From positions 240,375-304,374 of the forward strand of contig CAWBRT010000017.1 in NCBI GenBank assembly GCA_963791145.1: a stretch of 64,000 nucleotides of DNA. The letters are read 5' to 3'. A program made the position numbers and the translations under genes. The stretch comes from CAWBRT01 sp963791145. GTDB taxonomy: Bacteria; Acidobacteriota; Terriglobia; Terriglobales; Acidobacteriaceae. The notes under the pieces were generated by a model. That model worked only from the letters and a program-made list of their open reading frames with translations. It ran no database searches and was not told the DNA's origin. Every line of letters begins with the position of its first letter. Positions within the stretch are counted from its first letter, which is position 1. Positions 33,776-42,449 of the stretch are shown here, in pieces.

Positions 33776-35230
33776 TCAAGTATATTGCTGCCCAAATGCG
33801 GGCCACCCGCCTCTAATTTGCTGAAAAATCCAGTTAGCCTTGCGGCGTCCCCGCCGCCGCAGCTTTGCTTTGCGGCCTCGGCTTATCAATCCATGCCCCA
33901 GCATCACCAGAGCAGGAATGGCGACGCCGATGTAGATATTGTCGATTCCCCATGGGTTGCCGAGGAAAAACCAGGTAACCACTCCGAGCGAGCCAAGAAT
34001 GAGTCCCCAGAACGCGCTGCGGTTGCTGCCCACCATGGGCATGTAAAACATGAAGACGACGATCACGCTGATGGTGGTTCTGAGGGCCCGGGCAAAAAAG
34101 ATCGTCTTCAACAGGCCGGGAACGTAGAGCGCAAAGGGGATGGGCGCCAGCCCGATGACGATCGAAAGCAGGCGGGTGGCCAGCAGCTTGTTCTTCTCGG
34201 CCGGCTTGAACAAGGGAATGAAGAAATCTTTCATGACCAGGGCGGTTGCGCCCAACTGGCAGGCCGAGATGGTAACCAGCGTGGTGGCCACGATGGAAGC
34301 GGTCACGATGCCCGCCATCCACGGGTCCATCGATTTCAGGAACACCGGCATGGCGTAGACGCTGTTGATCTTGGGAAAAAGACTGCGAGCGGAAATACCG
34401 ATGTAGGCGGCAAAGAAGCCGATGGGGACGATGCACACGCTGGCCACGAGTCCGGCCTTCCGCGCCTCCTTTTCATCGTTCAGCGAGCTGATGCACTGGA
34501 TCACGTACTGGGTGGAGAAGACGGCGCCGATGTTGGCCAGGGTCCAGGCGATCATCGTGGGGAAGCCGATTCCGGTGAGGGAAAAGTGCTGGGCCGGCAG
34601 ATTGGAGAGCCCGACGGGAGTCGCGCGCAGCAGCTTCCAGGCGGTGATCGATACCAGAACCAGCCCGACGTACTTGAAGGACATGTGGATCAGGTTGGAG
34701 ATTCCGACCCCGCGCAGTCCGCCAAAGGCCACGTTGAGAATGGTGGCGGCGCCGACGATGAAGACACAGCTCTTGATCGATACTCCCAGCAACAGCGAGA
34801 GGGTGGCGGCGCCGCCGGTGAACATGGAAACGTTCACTACGATCAAGGCGTAGGTCATGATTCCCGAGACCGCCATGCGGGTGGCCGAACCGTATCGCTG
34901 GCCCACCGCTCCGGAGATGGTGTACTCCTTCAGGGCGTTCAGCTTGGGCGCGATGAACAAGCCGTAGAGGAAGAAGCCGACGCCCATTCCAACCAGGTTC
35001 CAGGCGGCCGAAATTCCTTTGGCGAAGGCAGTCTGGGCCGTGCCCAGGGTGGCGCCGGTTCCGATGAATTCCGACATCACCAGAACGCCAACCACAAACG
35101 GACCCATCAGGTTCTTGGCGGTCAGAAAGCTGGTGCTGTCTTTGGCGTACCTGGCGGAAAACATTCCGATGATCGTGGTGAAGACGACATAGGCCAAGCT
35201 GATGCCAAAGATGATCCCGAGAGCTGGCAT
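33776..35230 (-). CDS. Sodium:solute symporter (SSS family)
   Basis: The 484-residue membrane protein with about 13 spans begins MPALGIIFGISLAYVVFTT, has the family-typical SEFIGTGATLGTAQTAF in the second span, and GGLRGVGISNLIHMSFKYVG in the middle. SSS proteins import solutes such as carboxylates, sugars or amino acids with Na+. The ATG at 35230 was preferred to the GTG at 35242 because AGGTGGGGG lies just upstream. The C-terminal tail (RRRGRRKANWIFQQ onward) looks unrelated to the family and could have been altered by insertion of the DUF3800 region. The substrate is unknown. Confidence 0.9.
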   Translation of the reverse strand: MPALGIIFGISLAYVVFTTIIGMFSARYAKDSTSFLTAKNLMGPFVVGVLVMSEFIGTGATLGTAQTAFAKGISAAWNLVGMGVGFFLYGLFIAPKLNALKEYTISGAVGQRYGSATRMAVSGIMTYALIVVNVSMFTGGAATLSLLLGVSIKSCVFIVGAATILNVAFGGLRGVGISNLIHMSFKYVGLVLVSITAWKLLRATPVGLSNLPAQHFSLTGIGFPTMIAWTLANIGAVFSTQYVIQCISSLNDEKEARKAGLVASVCIVPIGFFAAYIGISARSLFPKINSVYAMPVFLKSMDPWMAGIVTASIVATTLVTISACQLGATALVMKDFFIPLFKPAEKNKLLATRLLSIVIGLAPIPFALYVPGLLKTIFFARALRTTISVIVVFMFYMPMVGSNRSAFWGLILGSLGVVTWFFLGNPWGIDNIYIGVAIPALVMLGHGLISRGRKAKLRRRGRRKANWIFQQIRGGWPAFGQQYT

Positions 35231-35649
35231 GGATACCCCCACCTCTATTCGCTGGACTTAGCGGGCTGCATGGATTGGCCTAGGATCAAGCCAAACAGGA
35301 GAGAATTCAAGGGCTTTCTCGATCAACGCGGGGCTTACAGCCGAACTATTACACCCAGCAGGGGCAACCGGCAGGTGCGCCCTGGAACTGCAGGTGGTTG
35401 CCACCTAGGTTTTTTGTTTTCAGCAGGTTGCATGCGCCTAGGTTGGGGACTGCTGCAGCTCTCAAGGACATCTGTCGCGAAGTGGCGGCATGGGGTATAC
35501 AATCGTTGCCGTTCTTGCGGTCAGCAAAGCATTCCGTTCAAGATCATCGCGCGTTAACCCGGCAACAGAAAGGCCGCGGCGAGACGCTTCGGAGTAGATG
35601 ATCGGGATTCAGCAGTCCACTAAAACAAAGCGAAAGAAGGAGAACTGCA
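35231..35649. other. Divergent intergenic region
   Basis: This is the upstream region of both the SSS symporter (minus) and the GlcG/HbpS gene (plus). It contains GTATACAAT at 35495-35503, the half shared with the palindrome at 3320-3331. I see no gene. Confidence 0.5.
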
Positions 35650-36177
35650 ATGTCGTCGATACGAGTCCTCGCCGTTGCTGTGTTTGTTGCTGCGTTGTTC
35701 GTCGCCAGTCCGGTTGCTGCGCAAAAGCCGGCTAATCCTCTTGATGCCGTGCCGCCAGCAATGCCGTTCGATGTGCCTTATGGCACGCCGATAACACTCG
35801 AACGCGCCCAGGTGGCCATCAACGCTGCCGTGGCCGAGGCCGCCAAGCACAATTGGAAATTGAACGTTGCCGTGTACGACTCGGGCGCCAATCTGGTCGC
35901 CTTCCAGCGCATGGACGGGGCGCAACTGGCCTCGATCGCGGTCTCAGAGCACAAGGCCAAGGCGGCAGTGCTTTACCGCCGCGAGACCAAAATCTTTGAA
36001 GGCGGTATCCAGGGGGGCATGAACTACATGATCACGCTCGACGGCATAATTGCCTCTCGCGGCGGCATTCCCCTGGTTGTGGGCGGCAAGCTGATCGGCG
36101 CGATCGGCTGCTCGGGCGGAACAGGCTCGCAGGATGAGGTGGCCTGCAAGGCGGGCGCGGCAGTCATTAATAAGTAG
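35650..36177 (+). CDS. Secreted GlcG/HbpS-like heme-binding domain protein
   Basis: The 175-residue protein has a signal peptide (VLAVAVFVAALFVASPVAAQ). The GlcG/HbpS domain (PF03928) follows: ITLERAQVAINAAVAEAAKH, NVAVYDSGANLVAFQRMDGA, HKAKAAVLYRRET and LVVGGKLIGAIGCSGGTGSQDE. These small proteins bind heme or corrin-like ligands or carboxylate metabolites and act outside the cytoplasm. AAGAAGGAGAA precedes the ATG. It is divergent from the SSS symporter, a common pairing for exported ligand binding; the link is inference. Confidence 0.92.
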   Translation: MSSIRVLAVAVFVAALFVASPVAAQKPANPLDAVPPAMPFDVPYGTPITLERAQVAINAAVAEAAKHNWKLNVAVYDSGANLVAFQRMDGAQLASIAVSEHKAKAAVLYRRETKIFEGGIQGGMNYMITLDGIIASRGGIPLVVGGKLIGAIGCSGGTGSQDEVACKAGAAVINK

Positions 36178-36462
36178 CGCTCGTCCCGGGAAACCAAACT
36201 TCTCGAGGCAACGGCACGACACGGCGCCAAGCATAGTGCGAAAGAGTGCCTCCACGGCGGCAATGAACTTGCCGCCGCTGGAGGATGAGTTATTGGTGCG
36301 GGCGCCCAGTCTCGCAGAACCAGATCTCCAGAAACGACAATATTTCTCGGGTGGAAAACGCAAGGTGGCTCGACTGCGGCGCGCAAAGAACGCGCCTTCG
36401 CTCGCCATGACACCATCTTTGTTTGGATCATCATCCCTAATTCGCCTGCCGCTTATATTCCA

Positions 36463-37773
36463 TTACTCTTGCGTGATGATCTTCTCCGGCGCCTGATCTC
36501 CGGTTGCGCGGTTTGGCTCACCATCCGCCGTGGCGATCAGCGCTTTCGGCACCAGCAGGATCAACGGCAAGATCAGCGCGTACACGATGGTCGTGGCAAT
36601 CACGCAATACAGGAAGCCATGATCCGGGCTGCTGTTATAAATCTTTGCCCCCAGGACATCGCCGCCGCGCCCGGATAGCGCCAGCACGCCTTCAACCAGC
36701 ATCATCAAGGTTCCCTGCAGGCCGGGCGGGCAGGAGCGTATGGCGAGATCGAAGTACGAGGCGGTGGCGATTCCACCCATCAAGCCGATGGGAAGCGCCA
36801 ACAGCAGCGCCAGTTCGCCGGAGTGAATGAAGGCCAGGGGAATCATCTGCGGCACCGCGATAAGGGTTCCCCACCACAGCAGCTTGCTGAGCGGCACCTT
36901 CTTGCAAAGAAAACCGTAGAGCAGGAAGGTCGGGATAAAGCCGGCGGCAAATATACCGTTGTAGTACGAGTAGACAGCATCGGAGGCATGCAGCTGATTG
37001 CTGAGATAGAACTGCAGCGGAGTCGCGGCTCCAGGGGCGAAGTTCCAAAGCAGGTTGATCAGAATCGCGGGATAGACGGCACGGTGCTTCAGCAGCCGCT
37101 TAATGTCCCCCAGAAAACTAGACCCGCGGGCCTGCGGCGTGTCATAAGCGTGCCGGAAGACAGCAGCAGGTTTCCATAGACCCAGCGCGGCTATACAGAA
37201 TACGAGTGCAGCGACGAAAGAAAACGTCGCCGTCGGCTTGATGTGCTCGGATATGTAACCCGAGGCAAATGCTCCCATGATTACCGGGACAGAGCTGACT
37301 ACGTTCCAAAGCGTGCTCAGGCGGCCCGACATGAGCTTTTCCTGGCCGATCAGGGCGATCAGGCCCTGATAGGCGGCTGCGATGAACCGGGACGACAGCA
37401 TCACTGCCAGCATTCCAATGAGCAGCCCCTCGTACGATACCGGGGCCCAGGCCATGCCGATGAATGCCAGGGCGGTGAGTGGAGCGAAGATAAGAAAGAA
37501 GCCGCGATCACGCAACCCGAGCGGGCTCCATAGATCGCGGGCCAGACCGAAAGTAAAGGCGAAGTACACCGGAACCGCCGTAACCAGCCGGAAGATAGAG
37601 ATCTGAGTGGCGGTTGCGTGCAACTGGTTCTTCAGCAGGTACGACGTCTGTATGTCGACGAGATATCCGTTAGGAGTGGCCAGGTAAACAAACAGCGTCA
37701 GCCACCCGAAGTAGAAGAAGGTCGGGGTAGTGTCGGTGGAGCGGTTTTGGGCGGAGGCAGGGCTCGTTTCCAT
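36463..37773 (-). CDS. MFS transporter
   Basis: The 436-residue protein has 12 predicted spans in two halves with a short central loop (AYDTPQARGSSFLGDIKRLL). It shows the usual first-half opening (FYFGWLTLFVYLATPNGYLV) and the GLARDLWSPLGLRDRG loop. No substrate can be assigned. The ATG at 37773 follows GGAGCAGGG; a longer open frame from 37845 would include the hairpin repeat at 37804-37834 and was rejected. It is convergent with the GlcG/HbpS gene; the 285 bases between them hold nothing recognisable. Confidence 0.85.
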   Translation of the reverse strand: METSPASAQNRSTDTTPTFFYFGWLTLFVYLATPNGYLVDIQTSYLLKNQLHATATQISIFRLVTAVPVYFAFTFGLARDLWSPLGLRDRGFFLIFAPLTALAFIGMAWAPVSYEGLLIGMLAVMLSSRFIAAAYQGLIALIGQEKLMSGRLSTLWNVVSSVPVIMGAFASGYISEHIKPTATFSFVAALVFCIAALGLWKPAAVFRHAYDTPQARGSSFLGDIKRLLKHRAVYPAILINLLWNFAPGAATPLQFYLSNQLHASDAVYSYYNGIFAAGFIPTFLLYGFLCKKVPLSKLLWWGTLIAVPQMIPLAFIHSGELALLLALPIGLMGGIATASYFDLAIRSCPPGLQGTLMMLVEGVLALSGRGGDVLGAKIYNSSPDHGFLYCVIATTIVYALILPLILLVPKALIATADGEPNRATGDQAPEKIITQE

Positions 37774-37803
37774 CCCTGCTCCATTGTACCGATTCAGCCG
37801 AAA

Positions 37804-37834
37804 CCCACATCTGCCAACTGCAGGCAGATGTGGG
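37804..37834. repeat. Hairpin repeat upstream of the MFS gene
   Basis: CCCACATCTGCC (37804-37815) pairs perfectly with GGCAGATGTGGG (37823-37834) around AACTGCA. It lies about 30 bases before the MFS start and resembles a dispersed stem-loop repeat rather than a gene-specific signal. Confidence 0.55.
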
Positions 37835-37871
37835 GCACCGCTCAAAGATGACTACTACAAATGCAAAAATG

Positions 37872-37900
37872 AATGGCGCCTGCTCGTGACAGGCGCCATT
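37872..37900 (-). terminator. Rho-independent terminator after the alcohol dehydrogenase
   Basis: On the minus strand AATGGCGCCTG and CAGGCGCCATT form a perfect 11-base stem with a 7-base loop. CATTTTTGC follows, about 20 bases after the dehydrogenase stop. The match to terminator form is good. Confidence 0.75.
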
Positions 37901-37921
37901 GGCAAGAGGCAAGACAAGAAC

Positions 37922-38971
37922 TTAATAGGTGAGCATGACTTTCATGGCTTTGGCTTTTTCGTGCTCCGATACGCGGAAAGCCTCCAGCACTTTGGTTAAC
38001 GGGAAACAGTGCGTGATCACCGGCTTGAGGTTCACGCGCCCTTGGCCGAGCAGCATCAACGCCCGCTCGAGCGCATCGAAGGGAATGCCGCGCGAGCCGT
38101 ACATGGTCATCTCCTTCTCCTTGAAGGTGGTGACGGGAAACTCCGAGCGGTTCTCCGGGTTGGTGCCCATAATCACCAGCGAGCCTCTTGGACGGGTGAT
38201 TTCCACGGCGAGGAAAACTGTTCTGGCGGCCGTGATGCCTACCGTCTCGACCGCGACATCGGCGCCGCGTCCATTGGTGATCTCACGCACGACCTGAGCC
38301 AAGTCTTCTTCCGCGGTGCACACCACGCGATCGGCTCCCATCACCTTGGCGAGCTCGAGGCGGTTCTTCAGCATGTCGGAGATAATGACGTAGCAGCCGG
38401 CGGCATGGGCACAGGCCAACACATCCATGCCTACGGGGCCGGCTCCGATGATGACCACGACGTCGCCCGCGCCGGCTTTGGCCTTCAGTCGGATGGCGTT
38501 GTATCCGACGGCCAGGGTTTCGGCGATCGCCCCGACGGTGAAGTCGACGTTGTCGGGCAGTTGGAGGACGTGGCTCGCGGGCACTTTCATGTACTCCGCC
38601 ATGCCGCCATCGACGCTGAAGCCGACGGAGCTGCCGTTCTGACAGTGATTCAAGTGGCCATGGCGGCAAGCCCAGCACTTGCCGCACTGGATTTCCATGG
38701 TGGCCGTAACCCGCATGCCGGGCTGGAACTTCTTTACGTTTCCGCCCACGCGGCATATCACGCCGGAAAATTCGTGTCCCAGGATTCGGGGATACGTGGC
38801 GCGAGGGTGGCCGCCATGCAGGGCGAGAATGTCCGACCCGCAGACGCCGCAGGCCTTCACCTGAATGAGTACTTCTTCGTCCGTGATCTCGGGCACCGGA
38901 ACATTTTCTTCCAGGGTGAGGTGCTCCGGCTTATGCAGCACGGCGGCTTTCATCTTCTTCGGAATCTCCAT
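37922..38971 (-). CDS. Zinc-dependent medium-chain alcohol dehydrogenase
   Basis: The 349-residue MDR protein has the catalytic-zinc residues in KACGVCGSDILALHGGHP and LGHEFSGVI, and the structural-zinc Cys series CGKCWACRHGHLNHC. It has the NAD(P) motif GAGPVGMDVLACAHAAG and then the acidic ISDMLKNR, suggesting NAD preference. It resembles threonine/sorbitol-type dehydrogenases. The substrate is unknown. It is a single-gene unit with its own terminator, upstream of the DASS/DapA-like remnants. Confidence 0.93.
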   Translation of the reverse strand: MEIPKKMKAAVLHKPEHLTLEENVPVPEITDEEVLIQVKACGVCGSDILALHGGHPRATYPRILGHEFSGVICRVGGNVKKFQPGMRVTATMEIQCGKCWACRHGHLNHCQNGSSVGFSVDGGMAEYMKVPASHVLQLPDNVDFTVGAIAETLAVGYNAIRLKAKAGAGDVVVIIGAGPVGMDVLACAHAAGCYVIISDMLKNRLELAKVMGADRVVCTAEEDLAQVVREITNGRGADVAVETVGITAARTVFLAVEITRPRGSLVIMGTNPENRSEFPVTTFKEKEMTMYGSRGIPFDALERALMLLGQGRVNLKPVITHCFPLTKVLEAFRVSEHEKAKAMKVMLTY

Positions 38972-39057
38972 TGCATTATCCTCTGCGAATTCTTGTTCTT
39001 GAGGTACGCGCGGGGTCTCCGGCAGGCGCGGTCATCGTGCCTGCCAGGGTAGATAAG

Positions 39058-39345
39058 TTAGCGGTTGATGTATGCCAGGTAGGGAATGCCCACGGCGAGA
39101 AGCGTACCCAGGAAGATCGCGCCGAAGATTGCGCCCTGAACCCAGAAGTCCTTGCGCGAAATATAGCCGCTGGCGTAGTAGATCGGAGCCGCACCGCAAG
39201 CGTAAGGAGTGATGACTCCCTGCAGCGCCAGCGAGAAGCACAACAGCATGGCAAAACTTCTTACGGGCATGCCGGGGATGGTCATTCCGGCTGCCAGGAG
39301 CATGGGCAGAACTCCCACCGCCTGCGAGGTGAGGTTGGCAAACGA
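39058..39345 (-). pseudogene. C-terminal fragment of a DASS (SLC13-type) transporter
   Basis: About 95 residues match the end of the intact DASS transporter at 43597-45057 (GVITPYACGAAPIYYASGYI here, GIITPYACGAAPAYYASGYI there) down to the stop. The other 80 percent of the gene is missing. The fragment abuts a DapA-family fragment at about 39345, so it arose by deletion or recombination. Confidence 0.85.
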
Positions 39346-39346
39346 G

Positions 39347-39672
39347 GTTTACGCCCACGCGGGTGGGGTTGTTATAAACGCCCACGGGAATCGAGACCGC
39401 CTTCATACGGGTGAGCATGTGCTCAAGTACGGCGGATTGCGGCGGCAGAAGATAAGGAGGCACAGTGAAGATGAAACCATCGGTTTCCTCTGCCTGCGCG
39501 AACTGCGCAAACTTCGCCGTGTCCGCCGTTGAGGGATGCGATGCATTAAATCTAAACGATTTCTATCGGACAGTGAATACCAAAGTGGGGCCGACATTGC
39601 TCTGTCTCTCATTTCCTGCGGCAGAATTGGCTTGCAACGCAGCTCACGGAGAGTAAAATGTGACGCATTCAA
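39347..39672 (-). pseudogene. DapA/KdgD-family aldolase remnant
   Basis: A stretch reading KFAQFAQAEETDGFIFTVPP, LEHMLTRMKAVSIPVGVYNN and PTRVGVNL matches the middle of dihydrodipicolinate synthase/5-dehydro-4-deoxyglucarate dehydratase proteins (active-site PPYLL and YNNPTR regions). A second short patch (TLRELR-like) further upstream may be the N-terminus in another frame. Frames are broken and the 3' half is replaced by the transporter fragment. Confidence 0.7.
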
Positions 39673-39796
39673 GGCTGGATTCCTGCTTAAAAAGCGCTTA
39701 GCCTGGATTTTAGGGTTCTAGACGGCCAAGTTATTGGAGCCAACAGTCGGACCCGCGGATCCGGAGTTCGCCCTTAAAACCGGTGGCGGAGGGTTC

Positions 39797-40705
39797 ATGC
39801 TGCTTAATACCTTTGAATACCTCAAGCCTAACAGCTTGAGCGAAGTCTTGCAGGTTCTGGACGAAGGTAAGGATAAGAACACGCAGGTTTTGGCTGGAGG
39901 CACCGACCTGATTCCGTGGTTGCGAGCCAAGGTCAAACAAACGGATTGCCTGATCGACTTAGACAATGCGGACTTGCGTTGCATAGTGTTTGCGAAGGAT
40001 GAGGCAAAGATCGGGGCCATGGTGAGCTTTGCCACGCTGAGCCGGCATCCGCGGGTCGCGCAAGAACTGCCGGCGCTGGCCGAGGCGGCCGCGCAGGTCG
40101 GGGCGGTTCAAACACGCACACTGGCGACCCTGGGCGGTAATCTGTGCTCGGCGGTCCCCTCTCTGGATGGGGCTCCTCCGCTGTTGGCGCTGGGGGCCAA
40201 GTTCCGTTTGCAAGCCAAGGGAGGAGAACGGCTGGTTCCAGCGGAGCAGTTCTTTCTTGGTCCGCGCCGCACCGTGTTGCAGCCCGGTGAGATTCTGACG
40301 GAAATCCTGGTGCCGCTACGCGAGGACTTCAAGGCGAAATTCTTGCGCATGGGGCGGCGGAAGGCGCTGACTCTGTCGATCGTCAATGTAGCGGCGGGAG
40401 TAACAGTCGAGGATGGTGGCGGAATTGGATGTGCGCGAATCGCCCTGGGTGCGGTCGCGCCTACACCCATCCGAGCATACAAAGCGGAGCAGCTCTTGCA
40501 AGGACAAAGAATTACCCCGAGATTACTGGCTGAGGCCGCGGCAGTAGCCGCGACGGAAACATCTCCTATCAGCGACCTGCGTGCCTCCGCCGACTATCGC
40601 CGCAAAATCAGTGCGGTGCTCGTGCGCCGGGCTTTGGAGAATGCGATCGAACAAACGAGGCAAGCTGGAGCAAGTATTCGCGCAGCAGCGGGAGGGGCTA
40701 AGTGA
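39797..40705 (+). CDS. Molybdenum hydroxylase FAD subunit (CoxM/NdhF type)
   Basis: The 302-residue protein has the FAD-binding domain motifs VLAGGTDLIPWLRAKVK and TRTLATLGGNLCSAVPSLDG (the AGG and TLGGN pair) and a CO-dehydrogenase-type C-terminal domain (IALGAVAPTPIRAYKAE). It transfers electrons from the 2Fe-2S subunit to an acceptor. The ATG at 39797 has GGCGGAGGG upstream. It overlaps the next gene by four bases. Its size and position match the FAD subunit of nicotinate dehydrogenase and related four-subunit hydroxylases. Confidence 0.92.
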   Translation: MLLNTFEYLKPNSLSEVLQVLDEGKDKNTQVLAGGTDLIPWLRAKVKQTDCLIDLDNADLRCIVFAKDEAKIGAMVSFATLSRHPRVAQELPALAEAAAQVGAVQTRTLATLGGNLCSAVPSLDGAPPLLALGAKFRLQAKGGERLVPAEQFFLGPRRTVLQPGEILTEILVPLREDFKAKFLRMGRRKALTLSIVNVAAGVTVEDGGGIGCARIALGAVAPTPIRAYKAEQLLQGQRITPRLLAEAAAVAATETSPISDLRASADYRRKISAVLVRRALENAIEQTRQAGASIRAAAGGAK

Positions 40706-41184
40706 AGAAGCACATAAACCTGAAAGTAAACGGCCAATCTTACGCTTTGCAAGTGGACGCCAAAGAGCTGCTGTTGGACGTGATCCGGGAAAGAATTGGC
40801 TTGACAGGGACGAAGGAAGGCTGCGGCACCGGAGAGTGCGGGGCGTGCACCGTGCTGATCGACGGCGAGCCAGTGAATTCCTGCCTGTACCTTGCCGTCA
40901 GGGCTGAAGGTAAAGACATTCTCACTATCGAGGGTCTCGGCGAGCTGTCCAACCTGCACCCCTTGCAGCAGGCTTTCATCGACAACGGGTCGGTTCAGTG
41001 CGGGTTCTGTGCCCCGGGCATGCTTCTATCCGCCCATGCGCTGCTGATGAGGAACGCAAATCCCAGCGAGCGGGAGATTCGGGAGGGAATTGCCGGCAAT
41101 ATTTGCCGCTGCAGCGGTTATGTGAAGATTGTCGCTGCGATCAAGCAAGCGGCGGTCGTATTGCGTCAGGATGGGAGGGGCTAG
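40702..41184 (+). CDS. Molybdenum hydroxylase 2Fe-2S subunit (CoxS/NdhS type)
   Basis: The 160-residue protein has the two expected clusters: plant-type CGTGECGACTVLIDGEPVNSC near residue 42 and the C-terminal CGFCAPGM ... CRCSGY. It relays electrons between the molybdopterin and FAD subunits. The GTG start overlaps the FAD-subunit stop, and the next gene begins two bases after the stop, so this is one operon. Confidence 0.95.
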   Translation: MKKHINLKVNGQSYALQVDAKELLLDVIRERIGLTGTKEGCGTGECGACTVLIDGEPVNSCLYLAVRAEGKDILTIEGLGELSNLHPLQQAFIDNGSVQCGFCAPGMLLSAHALLMRNANPSEREIREGIAGNICRCSGYVKIVAAIKQAAVVLRQDGRG

Positions 41185-41186
41185 TT

Positions 41187-42449
41187 ATGAGCCACAATGT
41201 TATCGGGAAGCGCATTCCCAGAATCGATGCGGCGTTGCAGGTGACTGGAAAGAGTGTGTACTCATGCGATTGGGTGTCTCCGGGGATGCTCTTTGCGAAA
41301 GCTTTGCGCAGCAAGCACGCACACGCCAGGATTCTGAAGGTTGACACCTCGAAGGCAGAGAAGCTGGCAGGTGTCAAGGCGGTTCTTACCGCCCGGGATT
41401 TCCCTGAGAACCGCTTTGGCACCTTCCGCGATCAGCCGGTTTTGGCCGATGATAAAGTGCGGTACTTGGGCGATGCCGTGGCCGTGGTTGCCGCTACTTC
41501 GTGGGATGCAGCCGAAGAAGCGCTCGGGCTGATCCAGGTTGACTATGAACCGCTACCCGGCGTCTTCGACCCGGTGGAAGCGATGAGACCCGACGCTCCC
41601 AAAGTACATGGGGACAGCAATATCGTAGCTCACATAAAGAACCGCTTCGGCGATATCGATCAGGGATGGAAAGAATCGGACGTGATTTTTGAAGAAACGA
41701 TTAAGACTGCGATGGTGGAGCACGTGTCTCTCGAACCCCATGTCGCGGTTGCCGAGGTAGACGACCTTGGGGAATTGCTGGTCATGACCTCCACACAGCG
41801 TCCGCACAATTGCGCTGCTACCCTGGCCGAAGTAATGAAAATGCCGATGCACAAAATCAGGATGGCCACTCCAGCCGTTGGCGCCGGCTTTGGCGGCAAG
41901 AACGACCTTACCATTGAGCCCTATATTGCCATGTTGGCGATAAAAACCGGCAAGCCGGTGAAAATGACCTACAGCCGGGAAGAAGAGTTTCAGGTATCGA
42001 CTGTGAGGGCCGTCTACATCCTGAAGTATAAGTCCGGCCTCAAGAAGGACGGGACGTTGGTGGCAAGGCAACTGGAGCTCATCGGCGACAGCGGACCCTA
42101 TGTATCTTCGGGCTATGGTGCGATAGACAAGGCGTGCCTGCAGGGCGCCGGCCCCTACCGCGTTCCGCACGTCAAGATCGACGGCTATCTGGTTTACACC
42201 AACAACCCCATCGGCGGATCCTGGCGGGGGTTGGGGGCTAACCAAACGAACTTTGCCTATGAAGTCCACATGGATACGATCGCCGCGGAGATGGGCATGG
42301 ACCCGGTGGAACTCCGCCTGAAAAATCTAATTGTGGATAATTCCCAACTGCCTACGGGACAGGTACTTAGGGGTGTAACTTTGACCAAATGTATGGAGCA
42401 AGCGGTAGCACTGGCCGGCTGGAAAAAGAAGGAGGTCAAGGTCAGATGA
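41187..42449 (+). CDS. Molybdenum hydroxylase molybdopterin subunit, N-terminal half (NdhL-like)
   Basis: The 420-residue protein holds the first part of a xanthine-oxidase-type catalytic subunit: the a/b hammerhead domain (GKRIPRIDAALQVTGKSVYS, RYLGDAVAVVAATSWDAAEEA) and the first Mo-binding segments (STQRPHNCAA, GAGFGGKNDL, GGSWRGLGANQTNFAYE). It ends at a TGA overlapped by the next ATG. The C-terminal half is encoded separately by the following gene. This matches nicotinate dehydrogenase of Eubacterium barkeri, where the large subunit is split into NdhL and NdhM. The substrate is inference. Confidence 0.9.
   Translation: MSHNVIGKRIPRIDAALQVTGKSVYSCDWVSPGMLFAKALRSKHAHARILKVDTSKAEKLAGVKAVLTARDFPENRFGTFRDQPVLADDKVRYLGDAVAVVAATSWDAAEEALGLIQVDYEPLPGVFDPVEAMRPDAPKVHGDSNIVAHIKNRFGDIDQGWKESDVIFEETIKTAMVEHVSLEPHVAVAEVDDLGELLVMTSTQRPHNCAATLAEVMKMPMHKIRMATPAVGAGFGGKNDLTIEPYIAMLAIKTGKPVKMTYSREEEFQVSTVRAVYILKYKSGLKKDGTLVARQLELIGDSGPYVSSGYGAIDKACLQGAGPYRVPHVKIDGYLVYTNNPIGGSWRGLGANQTNFAYEVHMDTIAAEMGMDPVELRLKNLIVDNSQLPTGQVLRGVTLTKCMEQAVALAGWKKKEVKVR

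Noticed and set aside
33734..35557. A 607-residue open frame opposite the SSS symporter
   Set aside because: The translation is low complexity, rich in Gly, Asp, His and Gln, typical of antisense to a GC-rich membrane protein. The symporter on the other strand is unmistakable.
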